Part shown: one piece after another, positions 1 through 7,053 of the stretch
Numbering within the stretch: position 1 is the first letter of the stretch
Layout: each line of letters opens with the position of its first letter
Source: GCA-002784865 sp035646815
GTDB taxonomy: Bacteria > Patescibacteriota > Microgenomatia > Levybacterales > UBA12049
Assembly (NCBI GenBank): GCA_035646815.1
Contig: DASRON010000026.1
Location: 1 to 8,798, forward strand
DNA length: 8,798 nt
Direction of reading: 5' to 3'
Made by a program: the position numbers and the translations under genes
The notes under the pieces: generated by a model
Told to the model about the DNA's origin: nothing
The model's input: the letters and a program-made list of their open reading frames with translations, nothing else
The model's database searches: none

Positions 1-871
1 TCTCTACCTTCTCTAGTCTTTCTAAAAGACTTCTAAAACCGTTTTCTGAGAAAAATTTCTTTAAATCTTCTTTGCTTAAATTCTCAATTGATGCTTTTTT
101 TATGTCTAATCTGACAGGGGCATCTAAAACTATTGTTGCCAATTTCTTAGCAAGACCAGCTGCTTCTGCTCCTTCTGCTAGTTTTTGGGCGAGATTCTTT
201 GGAATTTCATCTATATGCTTATATACTTCCTCTAGATTTTTGTATTTTTGTAATAAATTACTTGCTGTCTTTTGTCCAACTCCTAAAACTCCCGGATAGT
301 TATCTGAAGGATCTCCTCTTAAGGCTTTGTAATCAATAATCTGTTCTGGTTTTAATCCATATTTTTCCTCAACTGCCTTTGAATCAAAAAGAATCATTTT
401 GCTCATTCCAACAATAGGTGCTAGAACTTTTACTTTATGATTGACAAGCTGGAGAAGGTCTCTATCTCCTGAAAGAATAATTACTTGAATATCCTCTTTG
501 TTATCCTTAACTGCTTGAACTGAGAGTGTACCGATTAAATCATCTGCTTCATACCCATCTACTTCAAATATGGGGATCCTTGCATCCTCAAGTCCTTTAT
601 GAACAAGTAAAATTTGCGGAACAAGTCCCTCGTCCATTGATGGACGCTGGGCTTGATAGCCAACATAAAGCTCTTGTCTAAAAGTTGGCTTTGGTCTATC
701 AAAACAAACTACTAAAAAATCAGGCTTTAAATCAACATTAATTTTTAGAATCATTGAGAAAAATCCGTAAACAGCGTTTGCTAGTATTCCCTCTTTATTT
801 GTTAACGGAGGAAGGGCGTGAAACGCCCGATGTAAGATAGCATTTCCATCAATTAATATCAATTTCTTCAT
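1..871 (-). CDS. polA: 5'-3' exonuclease domain, probably N-terminus of DNA polymerase I (partial)
   Basis: I translated 290 uninterrupted codons from the ATG at 871 to the left edge, where the gene runs out of the window. The product is a FEN-like 5' nuclease that removes RNA primers and flaps in replication and repair. Visible family motifs are IDGNA (7-11), FDRPKPTFRQE (57-67), EADDL (108-112), SGDRDLLQ (134-141) and the helix-hairpin-helix region RGDPSDNYPGV (185-195) followed by GVGQKTA. The metal-binding acids expected for the family appear present (D8, D58, E108, D110, D111, D136, D138, D187, D190). The usual motif reads GDSSDNIPG, so P188 and Y192 are mild variants. The window ends about where the nuclease domain ends in full PolA proteins, so I cannot tell whether polymerase domains follow or the gene is a stand-alone exonuclease. 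No Shine-Dalgarno site precedes the start; an extended -10 sits directly upstream. Confidence 0.9.
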   Translation of the reverse strand, partial: MKKLILIDGNAILHRAFHALPPLTNKEGILANAVYGFFSMILKINVDLKPDFLVVCFDRPKPTFRQELYVGYQAQRPSMDEGLVPQILLVHKGLEDARIPIFEVDGYEADDLIGTLSVQAVKDNKEDIQVIILSGDRDLLQLVNHKVKVLAPIVGMSKMILFDSKAVEEKYGLKPEQIIDYKALRGDPSDNYPGVLGVGQKTASNLLQKYKNLEEVYKHIDEIPKNLAQKLAEGAEAAGLAKKLATIVLDAPVRLDIKKASIENLSKEDLKKFFSENGFRSLLERLEKVE

Positions 872-890
872 AAGGTGATTATAGCACCTT
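872..890. repeat. Short perfect inverted repeat in the polA upstream gap
   Basis: The arms AAGGTG (872-877) and CACCTT (885-890) are perfect 6-base reverse complements around a 7-base centre that contains, on the minus strand, TATAAT. It fills the 17-base gap between the membrane-protein stop and the polA start, overlapping that stop by two bases. No T-run follows on the minus strand, so it does not look like an intrinsic terminator. It could be an operator over the -10, or chance. Confidence 0.5.
878..886 (-). promoter_or_regulatory. Extended -10 promoter element for polA
   Basis: The minus strand reads TGCTATAAT, a perfect TGnTATAAT extended -10. No recognisable -35 lies 16 to 18 bases upstream, as is normal for extended -10 promoters. 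Counting seven bases from the last T puts the predicted transcription start at 871, the A of the polA ATG, so the mRNA would be leaderless. The element lies inside the inverted repeat at 872-890. Confidence 0.55.
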
Positions 891-1524
891 ACTTTGAGTA
901 AGAAAGAAGTTTGCGGTAAACAAAAGCATTAGCAACCATTGTTAGAGGAATTGATATAAATAGACCCACAACGAAAGCAAGAAGTCCTAGTATGTTAATA
1001 AACATAAGAAGTATTACAAAAAGGAAAAGATTAAGACTAACTCCTTTTGTCATACTCCAGCTTTTTTGAATTGCTTCAACAGGACCAAGTCCTCTATCTA
1101 CTACTAAATATTTTGAGAACTGTATTCTTAAAGCAAATATTATACCTGGAACAATAAACAAAACTAACCCGATTACAACAATTACAGCACTCATGATTGA
1201 AGTTAAAACATAGTTTATTAAAGAAGGTGTATAGAAAAGATCTGAAAAAACCACTCTTTCACGTTCTGCAAATTTGATTGCAATTCTAATAAGTCCCATG
1301 TCAATTATTGTATTTACTACAAATACTAAAATATTACTTATTACAAAAGAAGCAGCATCTTTATTAAAAGCAGCAGAGCTCTGAATTAATGTTGTTAAAG
1401 CAAAAACAAGAGTAATTATTACAAAAATACCAACAAAAAATATAATATTTTTTTTAGCTACCTGAAATCCTAATTTTATTGCTTCTTTTTTGGAAAAATG
1501 AGTATGATTTTTCTTTGTAGTCAT
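889..1524 (-). CDS. Small multi-pass membrane protein, YciC/DUF975-like
   Basis: This 211-residue protein has a short basic N-terminus (about 1-25) and then mostly hydrophobic sequence. Likely membrane segments lie near 27-46, 59-80, 103-134 (long, perhaps two helices with a FIVPGIIF turn at 123-130), 163-178 and 180-200. The middle stretch with a VPGI turn, a polar loop DRGLGPVEAI (143-152) and KSWSMTKG (154-161) resembles poorly characterised integral membrane families of the YciC (UPF0259) and DUF975 type, where a similar 'A...KS...M.KG' segment follows a hydrophobic helix. I assign it by pattern only; no enzymatic motif is visible and the function is unknown. It lies 40 bases after ftsH and 17 bases before polA. 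A candidate promoter sits immediately upstream and there is no Shine-Dalgarno site. Confidence 0.75.
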   Translation of the reverse strand: MTTKKNHTHFSKKEAIKLGFQVAKKNIIFFVGIFVIITLVFALTTLIQSSAAFNKDAASFVISNILVFVVNTIIDMGLIRIAIKFAERERVVFSDLFYTPSLINYVLTSIMSAVIVVIGLVLFIVPGIIFALRIQFSKYLVVDRGLGPVEAIQKSWSMTKGVSLNLFLFVILLMFINILGLLAFVVGLFISIPLTMVANAFVYRKLLSYSK

Positions 1525-1529
1525 AAATT

Positions 1530-1558
1530 AATATTTCATATCAACTTTTTATTGTCAA
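1530..1558 (-). promoter_or_regulatory. Candidate promoter for the membrane-protein gene
   Basis: A perfect -35 TTGACA (1553-1558) is followed, after 17 bases, by AATATT (1530-1535), a 4/6 match to the -10 consensus; TATTAA lies two bases further downstream as an alternative. The predicted start site falls at about 1523-1524, on the ATG itself. The region between ftsH and this gene is very AT-rich, so the -10 assignment is uncertain. Confidence 0.45.
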
Positions 1559-1564
1559 TAATTA

Positions 1565-3433
1565 TTAACTTACCTCTCTTTTTGCATAAGCAAAAGCTTT
1601 TTTCGGACCTATTAAATTTTCAAAGTCTTCAGTTTCTATTGTTTCTTTTTTTAATAACTCTTCTGCTAAAACATCCAGCTTCTTTCTTAATTTAAATAAA
1701 ATTGTTGCCGCATTCTTATATGCATTATCTGTTATCATTATAACTTGCTTATCTATTTTTGAAGCCATGTCAGGAGACAAACTTATAGATTCATAGGGAT
1801 TACGTCTACTTGGTCTATCAGGAGACAAATTTATAGGGCCTAACTCACTCATCCCATATTCCATAACCATCATTCTAGCAACTTCAGTTGCTTTCTCAAT
1901 ATCATTTGCAGCTCCCGTTGTTACTTCTTTAAAAACTAAATTCTCTGCTGCTCTTCCACCAAGCATTACTGCAATTTGCTCTAGTAAATAGGTTTTTGTC
2001 TCATGCACATGCTCAACTGGTTCCATCATGGTATGTCCTAGTGACATGCCACGACTAACAATAGATATTCTATGAATTGGGTCCATATGAGGCATATGCC
2101 ATGAAACAAGTGCATGTCCTGCTTCATGGTAGGCTGTCATCTTACGATCTTCATCTGATTGAAGTCTTCTTTTCTCAGGTCCAAGTTTTACCTTAGTTGC
2201 TGCTTCTTCTAAGTCCTTCATATCTATTGCCTTTTTAGCAAGCCTTGCTGCAAGAATTGCTGCTTCATTTAACATATTTTCTAGATCTGCTCCTGAAAAT
2301 CCAACAGTTCTTCTGGCAATTTTGTCCCAACTTACATCTTTATCAAAGGGTTTACCTCGTGCATGAATTGAGAGTATTGATTTACGACCGTTTACATCAG
2401 GCATATCTAAAACTACACGTCTATCAAATCTACCTGGTCTTATTAATGCAGGATCTAAAACATCAGGCCTATTAGTTGCTGCAATAACAACTAATTGCTC
2501 TGTTGGAGCAAATCCATCCATTTCAACAAGTATCTGATTTAAGGTTTGTTCACGTTCATCATGTCCACCCATTAAACTACTTCCTCTTTGTCTTCCAATC
2601 GCATCAACTTCATCTATAAAAATTATTGCAGGTTGTGCTTTTTTGGCGTTACTAAATAGATCACGAACTCTGCTGGCCCCAATTCCAACTAACATTTCCA
2701 TAAACTCTGAACCTGCCATAGAGAAAAACGGTACATTTGCTTCCCCAGCAGTGGCACGCGCAAGCAGAGTTTTTCCAGTTCCTGAAGGACCAACCATTAA
2801 AACTCCTTTTGGTGTACGTGCTCCCATTGCTTTGTATTTTCCTGGATTTTTTAAAAAGTCGACTATTTCTGAAAGCTCTTGTTTTGCCTCATCAACTCCA
2901 GCAACATCAGTAAAAGTAATTTTAGGAGTATCTTTACTAAATAGTTTTGCACCAGATTTTCCAAAAGAAAAAATATTCTCCTGTGCTCCTCTTGCTTGTC
3001 TAAAGATAAAGTAAAAAAAGGCAACCATTAGAAGAACTGGTAAAACAGATCCTAATATTCCAACCCAGTTATTAAAAGCAGTATCATCTTTTACAGTTAC
3101 CTTTGTTTTATCAAGAGAAACTCCTGCATCTTTAAAAAGCTGATAAAGATTTACACTTGGTTCTTTAAATGTCTGAATACTTTCTCCCCCTTTTTGTAGG
3201 GCTGTAATTTTAGTGCCATCTACTTCAATTTGACTCACTTTTCCATTTTTTACATCTTTAATGATTTGAGAAACAGCAACTGTTTTTGTATCTTTGGAAT
3301 CGTTTGGCTGAGAAAAGCCCATGAAGATAAAAGCAACAAAAAGAAAGAGGAAAAGGTAAACAATTATATTCTTCCAAGATGCTTTAACTTTAGTGGATTT
3401 TAATTTTCTATTGTTTTTTCTACCGTTTGTCAT
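1565..3433 (-). CDS. ftsH: ATP-dependent zinc metalloprotease FtsH
   Basis: This 622-residue membrane-anchored AAA+ protease would form a hexamer that extracts and degrades membrane and unstable cytosolic proteins. Order of parts: basic N-terminus, membrane helix 1 (about 22-40), extracytoplasmic domain (41-122), membrane helix 2 (about 123-144), AAA domain and protease domain. Visible motifs are Walker A GPSGTGKT (215-222), Walker B IIFIDE (270-275), the second region of homology ATNRPDVLDPALIRPGRFDR (319-338) with arginine fingers R335 and R338, and the zinc site HEAGH (436-440) with third ligand D511 in NDIEKAT. Two usually invariant positions differ: Walker A has Ser for the second Pro of GPPGTGKT, and the pore loop reads EMLVGIGA (246-253) where most FtsH have EMFVGVGA, so the pore phenylalanine is Leu248. 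Length and architecture are otherwise normal. It follows trpS by 42 bases and has its own -10-like element three bases beyond a predicted near-leaderless start. Confidence 0.97.
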   Translation of the reverse strand: MTNGRKNNRKLKSTKVKASWKNIIVYLFLFLFVAFIFMGFSQPNDSKDTKTVAVSQIIKDVKNGKVSQIEVDGTKITALQKGGESIQTFKEPSVNLYQLFKDAGVSLDKTKVTVKDDTAFNNWVGILGSVLPVLLMVAFFYFIFRQARGAQENIFSFGKSGAKLFSKDTPKITFTDVAGVDEAKQELSEIVDFLKNPGKYKAMGARTPKGVLMVGPSGTGKTLLARATAGEANVPFFSMAGSEFMEMLVGIGASRVRDLFSNAKKAQPAIIFIDEVDAIGRQRGSSLMGGHDEREQTLNQILVEMDGFAPTEQLVVIAATNRPDVLDPALIRPGRFDRRVVLDMPDVNGRKSILSIHARGKPFDKDVSWDKIARRTVGFSGADLENMLNEAAILAARLAKKAIDMKDLEEAATKVKLGPEKRRLQSDEDRKMTAYHEAGHALVSWHMPHMDPIHRISIVSRGMSLGHTMMEPVEHVHETKTYLLEQIAVMLGGRAAENLVFKEVTTGAANDIEKATEVARMMVMEYGMSELGPINLSPDRPSRRNPYESISLSPDMASKIDKQVIMITDNAYKNAATILFKLRKKLDVLAEELLKKETIETEDFENLIGPKKAFAYAKREVS

Positions 3434-3442
3434 TGTTATGGA

Positions 3443-3451
3443 AGTATATCA
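3443..3451 (-). promoter_or_regulatory. Extended -10 promoter element for ftsH
   Basis: The minus strand reads TGATATACT, a TGn plus 5/6 -10 match (TATACT). No clear -35 is seen at 17 or 18 bases. The predicted start site is near 3436, an A, which would leave a leader of about three bases before the ATG at 3433. It occupies the 42-base gap after trpS. Confidence 0.45.
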
Positions 3452-3475
3452 TATTTGAAGCTAAATTACCAGATT

Positions 3476-4468
3476 TTAGATGAGTCCAACTCTCCTCTTA
3501 ACGTCACTTATAACTACTGATGATTTACTGACTGCAAAATCTCTTCCTTCATCTAAAACTTTTTTTAGATACTCCTGGTCGCTTATAATTTCTTGATATT
3601 TTTGCCTAATTGGATTAAGAACACTAACCACTATATCTGCAAGCTCATTTTTAAACTCTCCGTAAGATTTTCCTTGAGTTTTTTGAACTGCTACGTTATA
3701 GCTACATCCTGAAAAGGCTGCGTAAACTGTTAATAAATTTTGTACTGCTCCATTTCCCTCTCCGTGCACTTTACCAGAAATTGCTGGCTCTGAATCTGTT
3801 ACTGCTTTTTTAATTTTCTCTCGGATTAAACTTTCTGTGTCTAATAAGTTTATTGTTCCAAGTGGATCAATATCTGATTTACTCATCTTGTTATTTGGAT
3901 TTTGAAGACTCATAACTCTTCCTGTTTCTTTTTGAATTGTTGGTTTTGGAAATTTAAAAACTTCCCCAAATCTACTGTTAAACTTTTCTGCCAAATCCCT
4001 TGCTAATTCAATATGTTGTTTTTGATCTTCGCCAACAGGTACTTCATCTGTTGAATATAAAAGAATATCTGCTGCCATAAGTACAGGATAATCAAAAAGT
4101 CCTGCTGTTGTTCCTTCTTTTTGCTTATCGCTTTTGTCTTTAAACTGAGTCATTCTCTCAAGTTGCCCAAACGGAGTAATGCAATTTAAAATCCATGCCA
4201 TATAGGTGTGATCTGGATTTTCAGATTGTATGAAGATATGTGATTTTTTAGGATCAATACCACAAGCAAGGTACAAAGCTGTAACTTCTAATACTTTTTC
4301 TCTTAGTATTCTAGGATCTTGTGGAATAGTTATTGCATGAAGATCAACAATGCAAAAGATTGAATCGTATTCATCTTGCATTTTTTCCCATTGCCTTAAT
4401 GCACCGATATAGTTTCCTATATGAAGGTTTCCTGATGGTTGAATTCCTGAAAAAATAATCTTCTTCAT
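3476..4468 (-). CDS. trpS: Tryptophanyl-tRNA synthetase
   Basis: This class I synthetase charges tRNA-Trp with tryptophan using ATP in the cytoplasm. I start it at the ATG at 4468 (MKKIIFSGIQPSG, 330 residues), because bacterial TrpS begin this way and the normal family length is about 330. A longer in-frame reading from 4489 adds seven residues (MYDNIKS) but overlaps tgt. Family motifs, numbered from the short start, are GIQPSGNLHIGNY (8-20, with HIGN as the HIGH-box equivalent), the tryptophan-pocket region containing FDYPVLMAADILLY, VPVGEDQKQH, and KMSKS (194-198). The gene follows tgt by 13 bases, so tRNA modification and tRNA charging are adjacent and probably co-transcribed. There is no clear Shine-Dalgarno site; the weak AAGAG just before the ATG is too close and too poor to be convincing. 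Confidence 0.96.
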   Translation of the reverse strand: MKKIIFSGIQPSGNLHIGNYIGALRQWEKMQDEYDSIFCIVDLHAITIPQDPRILREKVLEVTALYLACGIDPKKSHIFIQSENPDHTYMAWILNCITPFGQLERMTQFKDKSDKQKEGTTAGLFDYPVLMAADILLYSTDEVPVGEDQKQHIELARDLAEKFNSRFGEVFKFPKPTIQKETGRVMSLQNPNNKMSKSDIDPLGTINLLDTESLIREKIKKAVTDSEPAISGKVHGEGNGAVQNLLTVYAAFSGCSYNVAVQKTQGKSYGEFKNELADIVVSVLNPIRQKYQEIISDQEYLKKVLDEGRDFAVSKSSVVISDVKRRVGLI

Positions 4469-4477
4469 ACTCTTGAT

Positions 4478-4483
4478 ATTATC
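4478..4483 (-). promoter_or_regulatory. Possible -10 element upstream of trpS
   Basis: GATAAT on the minus strand, a 5/6 match, overlaps the tgt stop codon and lies 9 bases before the trpS ATG. The predicted start would leave a leader of about three bases. It is neither extended by TGn nor paired with a -35 that I can see, so it is only supported by its matching position relative to other genes here. Confidence 0.25.
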
Positions 4484-5651
4484 ATACAAGATAACTCTTT
4501 TTCATCTTCTCAAAACTATTATTCATAATTGCTTCTCTTATTTTCTTTGTTAAATTAATTAAGAAGTAGGTATTATGGTAACTTGCAAGAGAATAAGCAA
4601 GAAGCTCTTTTGTTCTAAAAAGATGGTTTATATACCCTCTCATATAGTTTTTACAAACTTTGCAGTCACAATTCTTATCAAGTGAAAGCTTTGATGTCTT
4701 CCATTTTACCTTAGTAATATCTATCCTAAACTTGTTTTTAATATTTCCCTCTGGAGGAGAAACAAAGATAAAGCCTGTTCTACCAAGACGGGTTGGAATA
4801 ACGCAATCAAAAGTATCTACTCCGCGCTCAATAATTTCAAAAATATCGTCTACTTCCCCAACTCCTAACAAATGTCTTGGTTTTTTATCAGGAAGATTTG
4901 GTATAACCCAATCTAAAGCTTTAATCATTTCATGCTTTTCTTCCCCAACTGCAACTCCACCAATTGCTATCCCTTCAAAAGGAAGAGAGGAGATAAATTT
5001 AGCTGACTCTATTCTTAAATCTTTGTATAAACCTCCCTGAATAATTCCATATAAAGCTTGTCCATTCTTCACCTTTTTATGTTGAGCTAAACTTCTTTTT
5101 GCCCATCTATGCGTTCTCTCGACTGCTTTTTTAACATGATCATAACTTGCAGGATGTGGCGGACAATCATCAAATGAAAGAATTAAATCTGCTCCAATAT
5201 TTTGTTGGATTTTTATTGACTCCTCAGGTGTAAAAAAATGTAAAGATCCATCTATATGAGATCTAAACTTAACTCCATCTTCTGTTATCTTAACTAATTC
5301 TGCTTCCCCTTCTCCTAATCCTCTCTTCTTATTTGTTTTTGCTAAGGAAAATACCTGAAATCCCCCACTATCAGTTATAGTCGGGCCATTCCAACTCATA
5401 AATTTAGAAAGTCCTCCCATTTTTCTAACTGTTTCCTCTCCTGGACGAAGATGTAAATGATAAGTATTACCAAATAATAATTCAACTCTTATTTCTCTTA
5501 AGTCTTCTGCGCTTAATGCTTTTACGCTTGCTTGCGTTCCAACAGGAGTAAAGCAAGGTGTGTTTATAACTCCATGAGGAGTAGTAATACTACCTACTCT
5601 TGCTCTAGTTTTTTTATCTTTTTTTATAATTTCAAAGCTAAAATTGGTCAT
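4482..5651 (-). CDS. tgt: tRNA-guanine transglycosylase (bacterial type)
   Basis: This 389-residue enzyme exchanges guanine 34 of GUN-anticodon tRNAs for preQ1 (bacteria), the entry step to queuosine in tRNA. It should form a (beta/alpha)8 barrel with a zinc subdomain. The sequence shows DSGGFQ (94-99, with catalytic D94), FDDCPP (160-165), GGVAVGE (231-237), the nucleophile D282 in FDCVIPTR (281-288), and a zinc site C328, C330, C333 and H359 with the exact C-x-C-x2-C-x25-H spacing. C163 and V235 match the bacterial preQ1-selective pocket rather than the eukaryotic queuine pocket. Length is slightly above the usual 370 to 380. The start at 5651 lies 10 bases after the murD stop and its TGA stop lies 13 bases before trpS, so it is likely part of the same operon. 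No queuosine synthesis gene is in the window, so the source of preQ1 (made or salvaged) is not shown. Confidence 0.96.
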   Translation of the reverse strand: MTNFSFEIIKKDKKTRARVGSITTPHGVINTPCFTPVGTQASVKALSAEDLREIRVELLFGNTYHLHLRPGEETVRKMGGLSKFMSWNGPTITDSGGFQVFSLAKTNKKRGLGEGEAELVKITEDGVKFRSHIDGSLHFFTPEESIKIQQNIGADLILSFDDCPPHPASYDHVKKAVERTHRWAKRSLAQHKKVKNGQALYGIIQGGLYKDLRIESAKFISSLPFEGIAIGGVAVGEEKHEMIKALDWVIPNLPDKKPRHLLGVGEVDDIFEIIERGVDTFDCVIPTRLGRTGFIFVSPPEGNIKNKFRIDITKVKWKTSKLSLDKNCDCKVCKNYMRGYINHLFRTKELLAYSLASYHNTYFLINLTKKIREAIMNNSFEKMKKSYLV

Positions 5652-5661
5652 CTTTAAATTC

Positions 5662-7053
5662 TTAGTTCATTTCCATACGGAGTTTGCGGACTTCATTTTT
5701 AAACTGCTCTCCTCGTTCCTTATAATTTCTAAACATTCCAAAAGAAGCACAAGCTGGTGTTAGTAAAACTATATCTCCTGTTTCTGCAATTTTACTTACT
5801 GCCTTAACTATCTTTTCCATAGTTTCTGCTCCTTCTATTAAAACTGTCTTTGCTCCCAAATTTAAAATATCCTCTTTAATCTTTTTCCATTCTTCTCCTA
5901 TTCCAATAATTGCTTTAATATTTTCTTTTTCTGAGATAACCTTACCCAATTCAGAAAAATCACTGTTCTTGCTTGAACCTCCCAGAATTAAGATTTCAGG
6001 ATCATTAAAAGCCTCTATTGCGGCAATTGCCGTCTCAGGAGTTGTTGAAAAAGAATCATCATAGTACTTTACGCCTTTAATCGTATCTATAAGCTCTAAT
6101 CTGTGCTCAAGACCCTTAAAGCTTTTTAAAATAGTTATTATATTCTTGTCATTAACACCTGAGAGCATTGCTGTAATACTTGCTGCGCAAATATTTTCTA
6201 AATTATGTTTTCCTGGAAGAAGAACATCTTTTATATCTATTAGTTTTTTATCTTCCTCGTTTTTCTTAAGAAAAATGGCTTCGTCTTTAACAAAAATTCC
6301 GTCTGTTAAAAGCCCCTGCTCTCTACTCACTTGAAATACTTTTCCTTTTGTAAAAACGTCTGATTCATTACTTGCTGGATAATCTCTATTTACAATTGCA
6401 AGATCCGAAGATTCTTGGAAACGAAGAATATTCCTTTTTGCATCAATGTATTCTTCTATGTTTTTATGATAATTTAAATGCTCCTTAGTAGTCATTAAGA
6501 ACACAGCAATATGAGGACTCTTATTAAGGTCTAATAGTTGAAAACTTGATAGTTCATAGACAACTATTGAGTGTTCATTTAATTTATTCAATACTTCCAA
6601 TGCAGGCTTTCCAATGTTCCCAATTAAATACGCATCTAAACCCTGTTTTAACAGCATTTCGTAAATTAGAGCAGAGGTCGTTCCCTTTCCTTTTGTTCCA
6701 GTAACTCCAATGATTTTTGCAGGAGAAAGATCAAAAAAAAGCTTTGTTTGTGACGTGATCTCTACTCCTCTTTTATTTAACTTCTCTAATGCTTCATCAG
6801 GAATTTTTACACCAGGACTTCTTACAATCAAATCAAAATTTAAAAGATTATCTAAGTAATTCTCTCCTCCATAAAATTCTGCTTTTAATTTTTCCAAAGC
6901 CTTTAAAAAATTAGCGTCAACTTCTTTCTTCTCTTTTCTATCAAAAACAGAAATTAAAGCTCCCTTCCTTGAAAAAAAATTAACACTTGATAAACCTTCT
7001 AGGCCAAGACCAAGTACTGCAATCTTTTTATTTTTAAAATCTGCTGTTTTCAT
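5662..7053 (-). CDS. murD: UDP-N-acetylmuramoyl-L-alanine--D-glutamate ligase (MurD)
   Basis: This 463-residue Mur ligase uses ATP to add D-glutamate to UDP-MurNAc-L-Ala in cytoplasmic peptidoglycan synthesis. An N-terminal Rossmann domain (GLGLEG, 15-20) binds the UDP moiety. The central ATPase domain has the P-loop GTKGKGTT (119-126), ELSSFQL (167-173), HLNYH (192-196) and K206 in AKRNI, the lysine that is carbamylated in Mur ligases. The C-terminal domain has GKHNLEN (281-287), LEHRLE (315-320), DDSFSTTPE (332-340) and LTPACASFGMFRNYKERG (431-448), the MurD signature. The P-loop differs from the usual GSNGKST and looks like that of folylpolyglutamate synthase, but the last signature supports MurD. 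Its ATG overlaps the murI stop in an ATGA, so translation of the D-glutamate maker and user is probably coupled. A TATAAT just upstream may also give a separate near-leaderless mRNA. Confidence 0.94.
   Translation of the reverse strand: MKTADFKNKKIAVLGLGLEGLSSVNFFSRKGALISVFDRKEKKEVDANFLKALEKLKAEFYGGENYLDNLLNFDLIVRSPGVKIPDEALEKLNKRGVEITSQTKLFFDLSPAKIIGVTGTKGKGTTSALIYEMLLKQGLDAYLIGNIGKPALEVLNKLNEHSIVVYELSSFQLLDLNKSPHIAVFLMTTKEHLNYHKNIEEYIDAKRNILRFQESSDLAIVNRDYPASNESDVFTKGKVFQVSREQGLLTDGIFVKDEAIFLKKNEEDKKLIDIKDVLLPGKHNLENICAASITAMLSGVNDKNIITILKSFKGLEHRLELIDTIKGVKYYDDSFSTTPETAIAAIEAFNDPEILILGGSSKNSDFSELGKVISEKENIKAIIGIGEEWKKIKEDILNLGAKTVLIEGAETMEKIVKAVSKIAETGDIVLLTPACASFGMFRNYKERGEQFKNEVRKLRMEMN

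Noticed and set aside
72..299. 75-residue plus-strand reading frame
   Set aside because: It lies wholly antisense to the clearly conserved 5'-3' exonuclease domain and its translation shows no family motif.
872..890. Inverted repeat as an intrinsic terminator after the membrane-protein gene
   Set aside because: The stem is only six pairs and no T-run follows on the minus strand; the ATG of polA follows directly.
2245..3014. Plus-strand reading frames of 76 and 123 residues
   Set aside because: Both are antisense to the AAA domain of FtsH, whose motifs are intact; they are frame shadows.
4469..4489. Seven-residue N-terminal extension of TrpS
   Set aside because: The extension overlaps tgt and precedes a start that matches the usual TrpS N-terminus, so the shorter form is more likely.
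4660..5040. 126-residue plus-strand reading frame
   Set aside because: It is antisense to the catalytic and zinc-binding region of tgt and has no recognisable domain.
4482..7052. UGA recoding to glycine as in SR1/Gracilibacteria
   Set aside because: TGA ends murI and tgt at the expected protein lengths, and I see no in-frame TGA inside the conserved genes.
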